Positions 1 to 12,148 of a stretch of 64,000 bases of DNA are shown here, piece after piece. The notes beneath the pieces were generated by a model that had not been told where the DNA came from, did no database searches, and worked only from the letters and a program-made list of their open reading frames with translations. Where the stretch lies: the NCBI RefSeq assembly GCF_021554725.1, contig NZ_JAIZDP010000001.1, forward strand, positions 496,001-560,000, read 5' to 3'. A program made the translations under genes and the position numbers. The first letter of the stretch is position 1; every line of letters starts with the position of its first letter. This stretch comes from Sinomonas notoginsengisoli. Its GTDB lineage: Bacteria; Actinomycetota; Actinomycetes; Actinomycetales; Micrococcaceae.

Positions 1-734
1 CACCCTCGACCGATACCCCGGTCCCGGTCCGGATCACGTCCGCGCAGCTTGATGCCGCGGTGAGCACGTTCAACGGTCGGTTTCTCCAGATCGCCATCGC
101 GGTCGGGGTTGGACTCATTGTGTGGCTCGTCGCCACGTTCCTGATCCGGCAGGTCGTCCGGAGGATCCTCAGAGGTACCGGCCTCGCCGAGAACCGGATC
201 TTCAAGTGGGCCGCGCCAGCGCTGCGCGCGCTGGACTCCGAGCGGAGGGCCCAACGAGCCCGAACCATAGGTTCGCTCCTGAATTCAGTGGTCGCGGTCG
301 TGATCACCACCCTCGTTGGCCTGTACGTGCTCAAGGCCCTCGGCGTGGACCTCGCGCCGATCCTCACCAGCGTTGGGATCCTCGGCGTTGCCATTGGCTT
401 CGGCGCCCAGCAGCTCATCCGAGACTTCCTGGCCGGGATCTTCATCACGCTCGAGGACCAGTACGGAATCGGCGACTTCATCGAGACCGGTGCCGGAGAG
501 GTCTCGGGAATCGTGGAATCCGTGGGTCTGCGGACCACAAGGGTCCGGGCGGAGGACGGAACGATCTGGTACCTCCGCAATGGGGAGATCCTCCGCGTGG
601 GGAACCGGTCACAGGGCACGTACGTCCCGGCGGCGTCCCCGGCTGAGGGTGGCCCGGCTGAGGGTGCCCCGGAGGACAATGGTGCGGGCAGCACGGCCCA
701 GGACAGCAACGGAGGTCAGCATTCCCGTGAGTGA
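1..734 (+). CDS. MscS-family mechanosensitive ion channel (5' end outside window)
   Basis: Membrane channel of the small-conductance mechanosensitive family, which opens under membrane tension to release solutes. The frame is open to the left edge, so the real start is upstream; GTG at 60 is only the first start codon inside the window. Visible are a membrane segment (IAIAVGVGLIVWLVATFLI), a second one around VVAVVITTLVGLYVL, the pore-helix signature GFGAQQLIRDFLAGIF, and the start of the beta domain (GEVSGIVESVGLRTT, NGEILRVGNRSQG). The family's usual alpha/beta C-terminal domain is replaced by a roughly 40-residue tail rich in Ala, Gly, Pro and Glu. It overlaps the haemoglobin gene by 8 bases, so the two are probably co-transcribed. 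Confidence 0.88.
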   Translation, partial: PSTDTPVPVRITSAQLDAAVSTFNGRFLQIAIAVGVGLIVWLVATFLIRQVVRRILRGTGLAENRIFKWAAPALRALDSERRAQRARTIGSLLNSVVAVVITTLVGLYVLKALGVDLAPILTSVGILGVAIGFGAQQLIRDFLAGIFITLEDQYGIGDFIETGAGEVSGIVESVGLRTTRVRAEDGTIWYLRNGEILRVGNRSQGTYVPAASPAEGGPAEGAPEDNGAGSTAQDSNGGQHSRE

Positions 735-1134
735 CGCAACGGCACAGCCCCAGAAGACGGAGAGCTTCTACGACCTCGTGGGCGGCCACGAGACGTTCGT
801 GAAGCTTGTCGACATCTTCTACGAGGGGGTGGCCGAGGACCCAGTCCTCCGGCCGATGTACCCGGAGGAGGACCTCGGCCCCGCGCGCCGTCGGCTCACA
901 ATGTTCCTCGAGCAGTACTGGGGAGGACCGGGAACGTACAGCGTTGAGCGGGGTCACCCCCGCCTGCGGATGCGGCACGTGCCGTTCAAGGTGAATCCCG
1001 AGGCCCGTGACCGGTGGCTGCACCACATGCGCGCTGGCGTCGACGCCTTGAGCCTTCCTCCGGTGTACGAAGCCACGCTGTGGGACTACCTCGACAGGGC
1101 CGCGCACTCCCTCGTGAACAGCTTCGAGGACTGA
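727..1134 (+). CDS. glbO: group II truncated haemoglobin (TrHbO type)
   Basis: Small haem protein of about 135 residues that binds O2 and may act in redox or NO chemistry. It has the 2-on-2 globin signature of group II: FYDLVGGHETFVKLVDIFY near the N-terminus, PMYPEEDLGPARRRLTMFL, then QYWGGP, and a proximal histidine in RMRHVPFKV. I chose GTG at 727 because GGAGGT lies 10 bases upstream; the frame is open further left, but that part overlaps the channel gene in another frame. The 8-base overlap with the MscS gene suggests translational coupling. Confidence 0.9.
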   Translation: MSDATAQPQKTESFYDLVGGHETFVKLVDIFYEGVAEDPVLRPMYPEEDLGPARRRLTMFLEQYWGGPGTYSVERGHPRLRMRHVPFKVNPEARDRWLHHMRAGVDALSLPPVYEATLWDYLDRAAHSLVNSFED

Positions 1135-1156
1135 GGACGGCGCGACCCTGGGGCAG

Positions 1157-1831
1157 CTAGTGTCGGGTGAGGACCGCTGGCCGCCGGCACAGTACATGCC
1201 CTCGGCTGGACGAGAGCCGCAGCCACGGGCCACATGCGAAGCGGTACAGGAACTCCCCGGGCACAGCAAATCCGAGGACCTGGGCCGCGAAGGCGGCGCC
1301 TCTCGGAAGCCCCGGGCTCGACTGCATATCGGTGCTCCAGACCGCGGCACGCACACTCTGGACCATTGCCGCGCCCGGCTGCTCAGGTATGGCCGCAGCG
1401 ACCTCGGCGATGCCAGCCGCCGCAGCAGAAACGACGGCGTCGCCCGCGACCTCGCCATCGGGCTCCCACGGCCCGCGTGGGGGGCTCACCGCGGCCCAGG
1501 ATTGGCGCATCTGCGTCGGCGGAACTTCGAGTGCCGTCCCCGTCTCACCGAGGCGGGCGAGGCGATCGAAGACGGAAGACATGGAAACAGTCGTATCCAC
1601 CGTGGCCGGACGGGCGAGGGACATGGTGCGAAGGCCCAGGACTGTTGGAGTCGCCTCACCGATGACGCGGGCCCCCAGGACGCACACATAGGCAGCAAGC
1701 ACGGACCCCACCCCTTGTAGGCGCACCGCGCCGTCGTCAACGGCGCGTGCCCGGGAGAGGAACAAGCGCAGATCGGCGACTGCCCGCGGATCCCCGAGGT
1801 CGAGCACGGTGTCCGCTCCGGGCGCTCTCAT
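1157..1831 (-). CDS. hypothetical protein, coupled to the upstream thioesterase
   Basis: Protein of 224 residues that I do not recognise. It is rich in Ala, Val, Arg and Pro, has no clear signal peptide or catalytic motif, and has only two cysteines near the C-terminus (FACGPW, VLCRRP). Its ATG overlaps the stop of the upstream thioesterase as ATGA (1828-1831), which strongly suggests a two-gene operon and supports it being a real gene. A structural or accessory role next to acyl-CoA thioesterase is possible but is only a guess from position. Confidence 0.6.
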   Translation of the reverse strand: MRAPGADTVLDLGDPRAVADLRLFLSRARAVDDGAVRLQGVGSVLAAYVCVLGARVIGEATPTVLGLRTMSLARPATVDTTVSMSSVFDRLARLGETGTALEVPPTQMRQSWAAVSPPRGPWEPDGEVAGDAVVSAAAAGIAEVAAAIPEQPGAAMVQSVRAAVWSTDMQSSPGLPRGAAFAAQVLGFAVPGEFLYRFACGPWLRLSSSRGHVLCRRPAVLTRH

Positions 1832-2310
1832 GGATGCACGCTCCCTGCAGGGAGCGGCGGCCGGCGCCTAAACGGGATGTCGGGACCGGCGAACTCGGCG
1901 AACTCGGCGCGCATTGCGTCCGGAAGCCGAACGGGGCGGCCGGTCTCCCGGCTCACGAGAACCATAGAGGTCGAGCAGTTGGCACAGACGAGACCCTCGA
2001 GTGGGTCAGTCACGACGTAGCCCAAGTCAAAGCTCGACCCGCCGACCCGTGTGACCCACAGGTCCACGGTGACCGGATCCCGTCGGTATGGCAGCGGCGC
2101 GAGGTACTCGATCTCGTGTCTGCCCACCAGGGTGAAGTTCGCCGGCGTCACCAGTTCGGCAAGAGTGCCGGGGCCCGTCCTGAGGGGCTCACGGAACCAG
2201 TGCACACGCGCATCCTCAAGGAACTGAAGGAACCGGACGTTGTTGACATGGCCGTACGAGTCAACGTCGCCGAAGCGCAGCTGGAGGCGAAATCGGTAGG
2301 CTGAGGGCAT
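1828..2310 (-). CDS. acyl-CoA thioesterase, 4-hydroxybenzoyl-CoA thioesterase-like hot-dog fold
   Basis: Single hot-dog domain enzyme of 160 residues, expected to hydrolyse a small acyl-CoA. The N-terminal signature LRFGDVDSYGHVNNVRFLQF contains the Asp and the HVNN stretch typical of the 4HBT/YbgC group. I prefer ATG at 2310 over ATG at 2355: 2310 is preceded by GGAGG at 8 bases, while 2355 has no ribosome binding site. The gene is divergent from tesB and coupled by ATGA to the unknown gene downstream. Substrate not predictable from sequence. Confidence 0.82.
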   Translation of the reverse strand: MPSAYRFRLQLRFGDVDSYGHVNNVRFLQFLEDARVHWFREPLRTGPGTLAELVTPANFTLVGRHEIEYLAPLPYRRDPVTVDLWVTRVGGSSFDLGYVVTDPLEGLVCANCSTSMVLVSRETGRPVRLPDAMRAEFAEFAGPDIPFRRRPPLPAGSVHP

Positions 2311-2380
2311 ACGTCCATCCTCCCACCCTCGTGCGCCCGTCACCTCGCGGGTCATGCTGGCCGGGGCGGAATCGGGCGCC

Positions 2381-2386
2381 TAGTGT
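2381..2386 (+). promoter_or_regulatory. -10 element of a leaderless tesB promoter
   Basis: TAGTGT ends 7 bases before the ATG at 2394, with no purine-rich ribosome binding site between. This places the likely transcription start on the start codon. Confidence 0.5.
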
Positions 2387-2393
2387 CAGTGCC

Positions 2394-3296
2394 ATGACTT
2401 CACCCGTCCGCCCCCCGGGGCCCACCGGAACCCTCCTGACGCTCCTCGACCTCGACGATCTCGGCGGCGCCCGCACCGACAAGGACGTCTTTGTCGGTCC
2501 CAGCGAGCGCCAGCCACGGCACCGGGTCTTCGGCGGTCAGGTGCTCGCCCAGAGTCTCATCGCGGCATCCCGCACGGTTGCCGAGGGCCGTCCGGTCCAC
2601 TCGATCCACGCGTACTTCCTCCGACCGGGGGACGCCGACAAGTCGATAACCTTCGGCGTCGAACGCCTACGGGACGGGCGGTCCTTCTCGGCGCGTCAGG
2701 TCCACGCCTACCAGGACGGCACCCCGATCCTGTCGATGATCGCGTCCTTCCAGGTCGATGCGGAGGGGATCGAGCACCAGTCGACCATGCCCGAGGGAAT
2801 CCCGGACCCTGAGTCACTCCCCAGCACCGCGGACCTCCTCGGCTCGATCGACCATCCCGTTGCCCAGTATTGGGCCTATGACCGTCCTTTCGACGTCCGC
2901 CATGTCGACCCGGCCATCTACGTGTCCCCGGCGGGCCCGCAGGTTGCGCGCAACGCAGTCTGGATGAAGACGTTCGGTCCGATGCCCGACGACGACACCC
3001 TCCACCGGGCTGCCCTCGCCTTCGCGAGCGACTACACGCTGCTCGAGCCGGTGCTGCGACGCCACGGGCTCTCGTGGATCACGCCGGGCATGAGCGTAGC
3101 GAGCCTCGACCATGCGATGTGGTGGCACCGGCCCGCTCGGGTGGACGAGTGGCTTCTGTACGTCCAGGAGTCCCCCAGCGCGCAGGGGGCGCGGGGACTG
3201 GGTGCGGGGAAAATCTTCAACCGCCACGGAGCGCACGTCGCCAGTGTGGCCCAGGAGGGCATGATCCGCATTCCGTACCTGGAGGGCCCTGCCTGA
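2394..3296 (+). CDS. tesB: acyl-CoA thioesterase II (TesB family)
   Basis: Double hot-dog acyl-CoA thioesterase of 300 residues, near the family's usual length; it hydrolyses medium- and long-chain acyl-CoA to free acid and CoA. Family signatures are RVFGGQVLAQSLIAASRTV near residue 45, the HAYFLRPGD block and, in the second domain, SLDHAMWWHRP with the conserved Asp. ATG at 2394 follows a TAGTGT -10 at 7 bases, giving a leaderless transcript; the in-frame ATG at 2331 would start before this promoter. Divergent from the 4HBT-type thioesterase and followed by a strong terminator. Confidence 0.92.
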   Translation: MTSPVRPPGPTGTLLTLLDLDDLGGARTDKDVFVGPSERQPRHRVFGGQVLAQSLIAASRTVAEGRPVHSIHAYFLRPGDADKSITFGVERLRDGRSFSARQVHAYQDGTPILSMIASFQVDAEGIEHQSTMPEGIPDPESLPSTADLLGSIDHPVAQYWAYDRPFDVRHVDPAIYVSPAGPQVARNAVWMKTFGPMPDDDTLHRAALAFASDYTLLEPVLRRHGLSWITPGMSVASLDHAMWWHRPARVDEWLLYVQESPSAQGARGLGAGKIFNRHGAHVASVAQEGMIRIPYLEGPA

Positions 3297-3309
3297 GCGG
3301 CGCCGACTG

Positions 3310-3350
3310 AGACGTAAGGCCGGCCCCGAGATGGGACCGGCCTTACGTCT
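3310..3350. terminator. bidirectional terminator between tesB and ettA
   Basis: A 14-bp perfect stem (AGACGTAAGGCCGG at 3310-3323 with its complement at 3337-3350) lies between two convergent genes. Confidence 0.85.
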
Positions 3351-3381
3351 CCTCCGCAGGAGCATGCGCCGCTCTCGGCGG

Positions 3382-5064
3382 TCAGTCGCGCCTGAGCTTG
3401 CGGTGCGTCACGCGGTGGGGCTTCGCCGCGTCGGCGCCGAGGCGCTCGACCTTGTTCTCCTCGTAGGATTCGAAGTTGCCCTCGAACCAGTACCAGTTGG
3501 CCTCGTCCTCATCGGTGCCCTCGTAGGCGAGGATGTGGGTCGCGACCCGGTCCAGGAACCACCGGTCGTGGGAGACGACGACAGCACAGCCCGGGAACTC
3601 GAGCAGCGCGTTCTCGAGGCTTGAGAGCGTCTCGACATCCAGGTCGTTGGTCGGCTCGTCGAGGAGCAGGAGGTTGCCGCCCTGCTTGAGCGTCAGGGCG
3701 AGGTTGAGGCGGTTGCGCTCGCCGCCCGAGAGGACGCCGGCCTTCTTCTGCTGGTCCGGGCCTTTGAAGCCGAACGCCGAGACGTAGGCGCGCGAGGGCA
3801 TTTCGACCTGGCCGACCTGGATGTGGTCGAGCCCGTCCGAGACGACCTCCCAGAGAGTCTTGTTGGGGTCGATGCCGCCGCGGGACTGGTCCACGTAGGA
3901 GATCCTGACCGAGTCACCGATCCTGAGGTCGCCGCCATCGAGCGGTTCGAGGCCCACGAGGGTCTTGAACAGAGTCGTCTTGCCGACGCCGTTCGGGCCG
4001 ATCACGCCGACAATGCCGTTGCGCGGGAGCGAGAAGGAGAGCCCGTCGATCAAGACGCGGTCGCCGAAGCCCTTCTTAAGACCCTTGGCCTCGATGACGA
4101 GCTGGCCGAGGCGGGGGCCCGGCGGGATTTGGATCTCCTCGAAGTCGAGCTTGCGCGTGCGCTCGGCCTCGGCCGCCATCTCCTCGTAGCGGGCGAGGCG
4201 GGCCTTGGACTTGGTCTGGCGGCCCTTGGCGTTCGAGCGGACCCAGTCGAGCTCCTCGGAGAGGCGCTTGGCCATCTTGGCGTCCTTCTTGCCCTGGACT
4301 TCGAGGCGCGCACGCTTCTTCTCGAGATACGTCGAGTAGTTGCCCTCGTACGGGTACAGACGCCCGCGGTCCACTTCACAGATCCACTCGGCGACGTGGT
4401 CGAGGAAATAGCGATCGTGGGTCACAGCCAGCACCGCGCCGGGGTACGCGGAGAGGTGCTGCTCGAGCCAGAGGACGCTCTCTGCATCGAGATGGTTGGT
4501 CGGCTCGTCAAGGAGCAGGAGATCAGGCTTCTGGAGGAGGAGCTTGCACAGTGCAACGCGGCGCCGCTCGCCACCAGAGAGGACCTTGACGTCTGCATCC
4601 GGCGGCGGGCACCGCAGGGCGTCCATGGCCTGCTCGAGCTGCGAGTCGAGATCCCACGCGTCCGCGGCGTCTATGGCTTCCTGGAGCTTGCCCATCTCCT
4701 CGAGCAGCGAGTCATAGTCGGCGTCGGGGTTCGCCATCTCCTCCGAGATCTGGTTGAACCTCTGGATCTTGGCATAGATCTCGCCGACACCCTCCTGGAC
4801 GTTACCGAGGACGGTCTTCTCCTCATTGAGCGGGGGCTCCTGCTGGAGGATGCCGACCGAGTAGCCCGGCGAAAGCCGCGCCTCGCCATTCGACGGGGTG
4901 TCGAGCCCTGCCATGATCTTGAGGATGGTCGACTTGCCAGCACCGTTCGGACCTACGACACCGATCTTGGCGCCGGGGAAGAACGACATGCTCACATCGT
5001 CGAGGATGACCTTGTCGCCTACCGCTTTGCGGGCCTTGGTCATGGTGTAGATGAATTCCGCCAT
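3382..5064 (-). CDS. ettA: energy-dependent translational throttle protein EttA (ABC-F ATPase)
   Basis: ABC-F ATPase of 560 residues that binds the ribosomal E site and tunes early elongation to cellular energy state. It has two ABC domains without membrane segments: Walker A GPNGAGKST and signature LSGGERRR in the first, GPNGVGKTT and LSGGERNR in the second, each followed by LLLDEPTN. Between them is a long charged linker including the KGRQTKSKARL region typical of EttA. ATG at 5064 encodes MAEFIYTM, the usual EttA start; a TAGATT -10 ends 7 bases upstream, so the message looks leaderless. Confidence 0.95.
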   Translation of the reverse strand: MAEFIYTMTKARKAVGDKVILDDVSMSFFPGAKIGVVGPNGAGKSTILKIMAGLDTPSNGEARLSPGYSVGILQQEPPLNEEKTVLGNVQEGVGEIYAKIQRFNQISEEMANPDADYDSLLEEMGKLQEAIDAADAWDLDSQLEQAMDALRCPPPDADVKVLSGGERRRVALCKLLLQKPDLLLLDEPTNHLDAESVLWLEQHLSAYPGAVLAVTHDRYFLDHVAEWICEVDRGRLYPYEGNYSTYLEKKRARLEVQGKKDAKMAKRLSEELDWVRSNAKGRQTKSKARLARYEEMAAEAERTRKLDFEEIQIPPGPRLGQLVIEAKGLKKGFGDRVLIDGLSFSLPRNGIVGVIGPNGVGKTTLFKTLVGLEPLDGGDLRIGDSVRISYVDQSRGGIDPNKTLWEVVSDGLDHIQVGQVEMPSRAYVSAFGFKGPDQQKKAGVLSGGERNRLNLALTLKQGGNLLLLDEPTNDLDVETLSSLENALLEFPGCAVVVSHDRWFLDRVATHILAYEGTDEDEANWYWFEGNFESYEENKVERLGADAAKPHRVTHRKLRRD

Positions 5065-5071
5065 GGCGTTA

Positions 5072-5077
5072 AATCTA
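5072..5077 (-). promoter_or_regulatory. -10 element of a leaderless ettA promoter
   Basis: TAGATT on the minus strand, 7 bases from the ATG at 5064, with no ribosome binding site between. Confidence 0.5.
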
Positions 5078-5118
5078 GTGGGTAGCCGGGACGATCTCAC
5101 ATTTGCCCCGCTGGCCGC

Positions 5119-5158
5119 GGGGAGGACCACACCCGCCAAGCGGGCACGTGGCCTCCCC
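5119..5158 (-). terminator. terminator downstream of ssb
   Basis: Nested hairpin: GGGGAGG/CCTCCCC and CCAC/GTGG enclosing CCCGC-CAA-GCGGG. It lies between the ssb stop and the ettA promoter. There is no T-run. Confidence 0.55.
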
Positions 5159-5172
5159 ACGCCTGGCGACGC

Positions 5173-5784
5173 TCACGCGGAGAGGAGCCGGTCTTCTCCA
5201 GTGAGCCCATCCCGGCTCCGGCCGTCCCCGGCGGCCTCGCTGTCAGGCCCTTCCGTCGGATCTGCGGGCCGGAAGTAGTCGCAGGCCTCGTCGAACTCGG
5301 ACAGCTCAGCTCCGAGGGGATCCACGGGACCCGTGTCGTCCCGCACCTCGCCCGTTGCGGGATCCACCTCGCCGATACCCTCTACGTTGGCTGGACGAGC
5401 GGGGAGCGGGGTCACGGTCTGCTCATCCTTGCGTCGGTTCCAGATCCCCATCCCCATGGCAAGGTCCTGGCCCACCGACGAGGCGACAATCTCCGCGTCA
5501 GTGCCGAAAGTCCCGTCGGCCTTCTGGTAGGTGCGGATTTGGAGGCGGCCCATGACAATCGTCCGTTGGCCCTTGCGGATGCTCGCGGCCACGTTTTCGG
5601 CCATCTCGCCATAGCAGGAGACGGTGTACCAGCTCGTCAGGCCGTTCACCCAGGTCTGCCGGTCCCGATCGAAGTATCCGTCCGTCACCGACATCCGGAA
5701 CCGCGAGTAGCTCCTGTTGTTCTTCGTGACTCCCTTGGTCGGCTCAGTTCCTACCCACCCGCGCAGTGTGATCGTGTCCCTCAT
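5173..5784 (-). CDS. ssb: single-stranded DNA-binding protein (paralogue without the acidic tip)
   Basis: OB-fold ssDNA-binding protein of 203 residues. The OB domain (residues 1-110) starts TITLRGWVGTEP and includes WYTVSCYGEMAENV and KGQRTIVMGRLQIRTYQ. The C-terminal third is acidic and disordered but ends EDRLLSA, without the DDDIPF-like tip that recruits partners in replicative SSBs. This is probably an accessory SSB and not the rpsF-ssb-rpsR copy. ATG at 5784 has GGAGGA 9 bases upstream, so the longer frame to 5925 is not needed. Confidence 0.85.
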   Translation of the reverse strand: MRDTITLRGWVGTEPTKGVTKNNRSYSRFRMSVTDGYFDRDRQTWVNGLTSWYTVSCYGEMAENVAASIRKGQRTIVMGRLQIRTYQKADGTFGTDAEIVASSVGQDLAMGMGIWNRRKDEQTVTPLPARPANVEGIGEVDPATGEVRDDTGPVDPLGAELSEFDEACDYFRPADPTEGPDSEAAGDGRSRDGLTGEDRLLSA

Positions 5785-5985
5785 GGCTGCTGTCCTCCGG
5801 CTGATGGTCGCCGCTCCTGGACGACCTGGGACCAGCCTCCCGGAGCGCTCGCACGCGCAGAAGGCCGGCCCGTCCGTATGTGGACGACGTGCCAAAACCA
5901 GCTGATGTGGAGGACAAGTCGGCAATCAGCAAGGAGCCGTCCCCGCCGAAGGTGCGGCGGTGCGACTTTGGCCCCAAGCGCGGGA

Positions 5986-5991
5986 TAGACT
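5986..5991 (+). promoter_or_regulatory. -10 element of tRNA-Arg promoter
   Basis: TAGACT ends 11 bases before the mature tRNA 5' end. The same hexamer precedes tRNA-His. Confidence 0.45.
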
Positions 5992-6002
5992 TTCAGGGTC
6001 CT

Positions 6003-6075
6003 GCCCCAGTAGCTCAGAGGATAGAGCAGGAGCCTTCTAATCTCTTGGTCGGGGGTTCGATTCCCTCCTGGGGCG
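6003..6075 (+). tRNA. tRNA-Arg (anticodon TCT)
   Basis: Full cloverleaf: acceptor GCCCCAG/CTGGGGC, D-arm GCTC...GAGC, anticodon loop CTTCTAA (TCT), T-arm GGGGG-TTCGATT-CCCTC, discriminator G. The anticodon stem has a C-T mismatch next to the loop. CCA is not encoded. Confidence 0.95.
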
Positions 6076-6158
6076 CTTTGCGCGAGGAGTTCCACATCCG
6101 TGCATGCCTGCGCCCGGGTCCGCCCCCGGAGCATGCCGCTCGGCATCGTGACCGGCCC

Positions 6159-10642
<4,484 letters not shown>

Positions 10643-10771
10643 CAAGTCCCTACTCTTGCGAAGATCGCCAGACGGTGCCTGCCTCGACTGGGCATCCCCC
10701 CGTCGGCTTGACGAACGTTTCGATGCTATCAGGAGGACCAGTCGCGACCGGGGTGCGGTGGCACGCGCTGG

Positions 10772-10777
10772 TAGAAT
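10772..10777 (+). promoter_or_regulatory. -10 element upstream of the GT87-like gene
   Basis: TAGAAT, a good -10 match, lies 54 bases before the candidate ATT start at 10832. Its TAG is also an in-frame stop, so translation cannot begin further upstream. Confidence 0.5.
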
Positions 10778-10831
10778 GGCGGGCGGTCGCGAGCCCGCTG
10801 CGGCCCGCCGACCCAGCCGAGGAGAAGAACC

Positions 10832-12115
10832 ATTTCCATCCAGCGCGCCCGCTCCGCGGACAACAGCCAGACCGATCAGCCTCACCGCATCGGCGCTTGG
10901 CTCATGACGCCCCGCGGCCTCCTCACCGGTTACCTCGCGGTGCACCTCGGCTACCTCGCCTACCTCTCGATCTTCGTCTTCCAAGGGCAGGCCTTCAGCG
11001 ACACGACCATCTACCGGGACTGGGCCGCCGCCGGATTCCCCCAGGACGCGCAGCCTTCCCCCTGGGTGTACCCGATCGCAGGTCTGGCGCCGATCTGGAT
11101 CTCCGGCCTCGCCGGCCCGGGCCCCTTCCTGATCCTCTGGGTGCTGCTCACCTCCGTGCTGAACGGCGTAGCACTCGGCGTCCTCAGCCGCTGGGGCAAG
11201 AAGCGCGAAGGTGTGCTTGCGGCCTGGTGGTGGCTCGTCTTCATCGCCATCATGGGCCTCCTCGGCTTTGCAAGGGTCGACGGTGTCACCGCGCCGATCG
11301 TCCTCATGGGCCTGAGCCTCGGGGTGGCAAGCCCGCTGGCAGCCTCGGCAATCCTGGCGATTGCGACCTGGATGAAGGTCTGGCCCGCGGCGGCGCTGCT
11401 GCCACTCTTCGCCGTAGTGCGTGACCGCTGGAAGGTGATCGCGGGATCCGCGCTGGTGACGGCGGCCGTCGCCGGGGTCGCTGCCGCGCTCGGCGTCTTC
11501 CCCCATCTGCTCGACTTCCTCACAACCCAGGGTTCGCGGGGTATGCAGCTCGAGGCGACTTTCACCACGCCATGGCTCTGGATGTCCGTGCTCGGCATTG
11601 GCGATGCGCGGATGTACATGAACAACGAGATCAACTCGATGCAGGTGGACGGCCCCGGCTCCGCGGTTGCTTCGGCGCTCATGCAGCCGCTCTTCGTCCT
11701 CGTGGCCCTTGCGATCGCGGGCACCATCTTCTGGGCCCTCCACGAGGGCAAGAAGCGGGGCCACGAAGACCGCTCGGAGCTCCTCCTCGCGGGCGCGCTC
11801 GCGATGGTGTCCGCCTTCATCGTCTTCAACAAGGTGGGCTCGCCACAGTTCATGCTCTGGCTGGGCCCCGTCGTCGCGCTCGGGCTCGCCCAAGACCGCG
11901 CGGCCTGGCGTGTGCCGGCTCGGCTCCTGCTGGGCATCGCTGTCGCGACCTACTTCATCTACCCGCTGTTCTACGACGCCCTGAGCCACAACAACCCCCT
12001 CATGGCTCTCGTCCTGACGGTGCGGAATGTGCTGGTCGTAGTGTTGTTCGTCTGGTCCGCGATCCGGCTCACGCGGCTGGGCCGCAAGGGCGTGCCGGCA
12101 GCCGCGGAAGGCTGA
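10832..12115 (+). CDS. GT87/DUF2029-like membrane mannosyltransferase, candidate ATT start
   Basis: Polytopic GT-C glycosyltransferase of 427 residues related to the DUF2029/GT87 group, which uses polyprenyl-phosphate mannose. It shows about 10 membrane spans, an acidic residue in the first loop (SDTTIYRDW) and WMKVWPAAALLP, which resembles the K-W-P motif of these enzymes. Between the in-frame stop at 10772 and ATG at 10904 there is no ATG, GTG or TTG. ATT at 10832 has GAGGAGAAG just upstream, whereas ATG 10904 has no ribosome binding site. The longer form adds 24 mostly polar residues. If ATT is wrong, the gene starts at 10904. It is flanked by two MptA/B-like genes. Confidence 0.82.
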   Translation: MSIQRARSADNSQTDQPHRIGAWLMTPRGLLTGYLAVHLGYLAYLSIFVFQGQAFSDTTIYRDWAAAGFPQDAQPSPWVYPIAGLAPIWISGLAGPGPFLILWVLLTSVLNGVALGVLSRWGKKREGVLAAWWWLVFIAIMGLLGFARVDGVTAPIVLMGLSLGVASPLAASAILAIATWMKVWPAAALLPLFAVVRDRWKVIAGSALVTAAVAGVAAALGVFPHLLDFLTTQGSRGMQLEATFTTPWLWMSVLGIGDARMYMNNEINSMQVDGPGSAVASALMQPLFVLVALAIAGTIFWALHEGKKRGHEDRSELLLAGALAMVSAFIVFNKVGSPQFMLWLGPVVALGLAQDRAAWRVPARLLLGIAVATYFIYPLFYDALSHNNPLMALVLTVRNVLVVVLFVWSAIRLTRLGRKGVPAAAEG

Positions 12116-12127
12116 ACACCGCGCGGC

Positions 12128-12148
12128 CAGCGGGCTAGTGGCCCGCTG
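12128..12148. terminator. possible bidirectional terminator between convergent glycosyltransferases
   Basis: CAGCGGGC-TAGTG-GCCCGCTG, an 8-bp stem in the 19-base gap between two convergent genes, overlapping the minus-strand stop codon. Confidence 0.45.
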
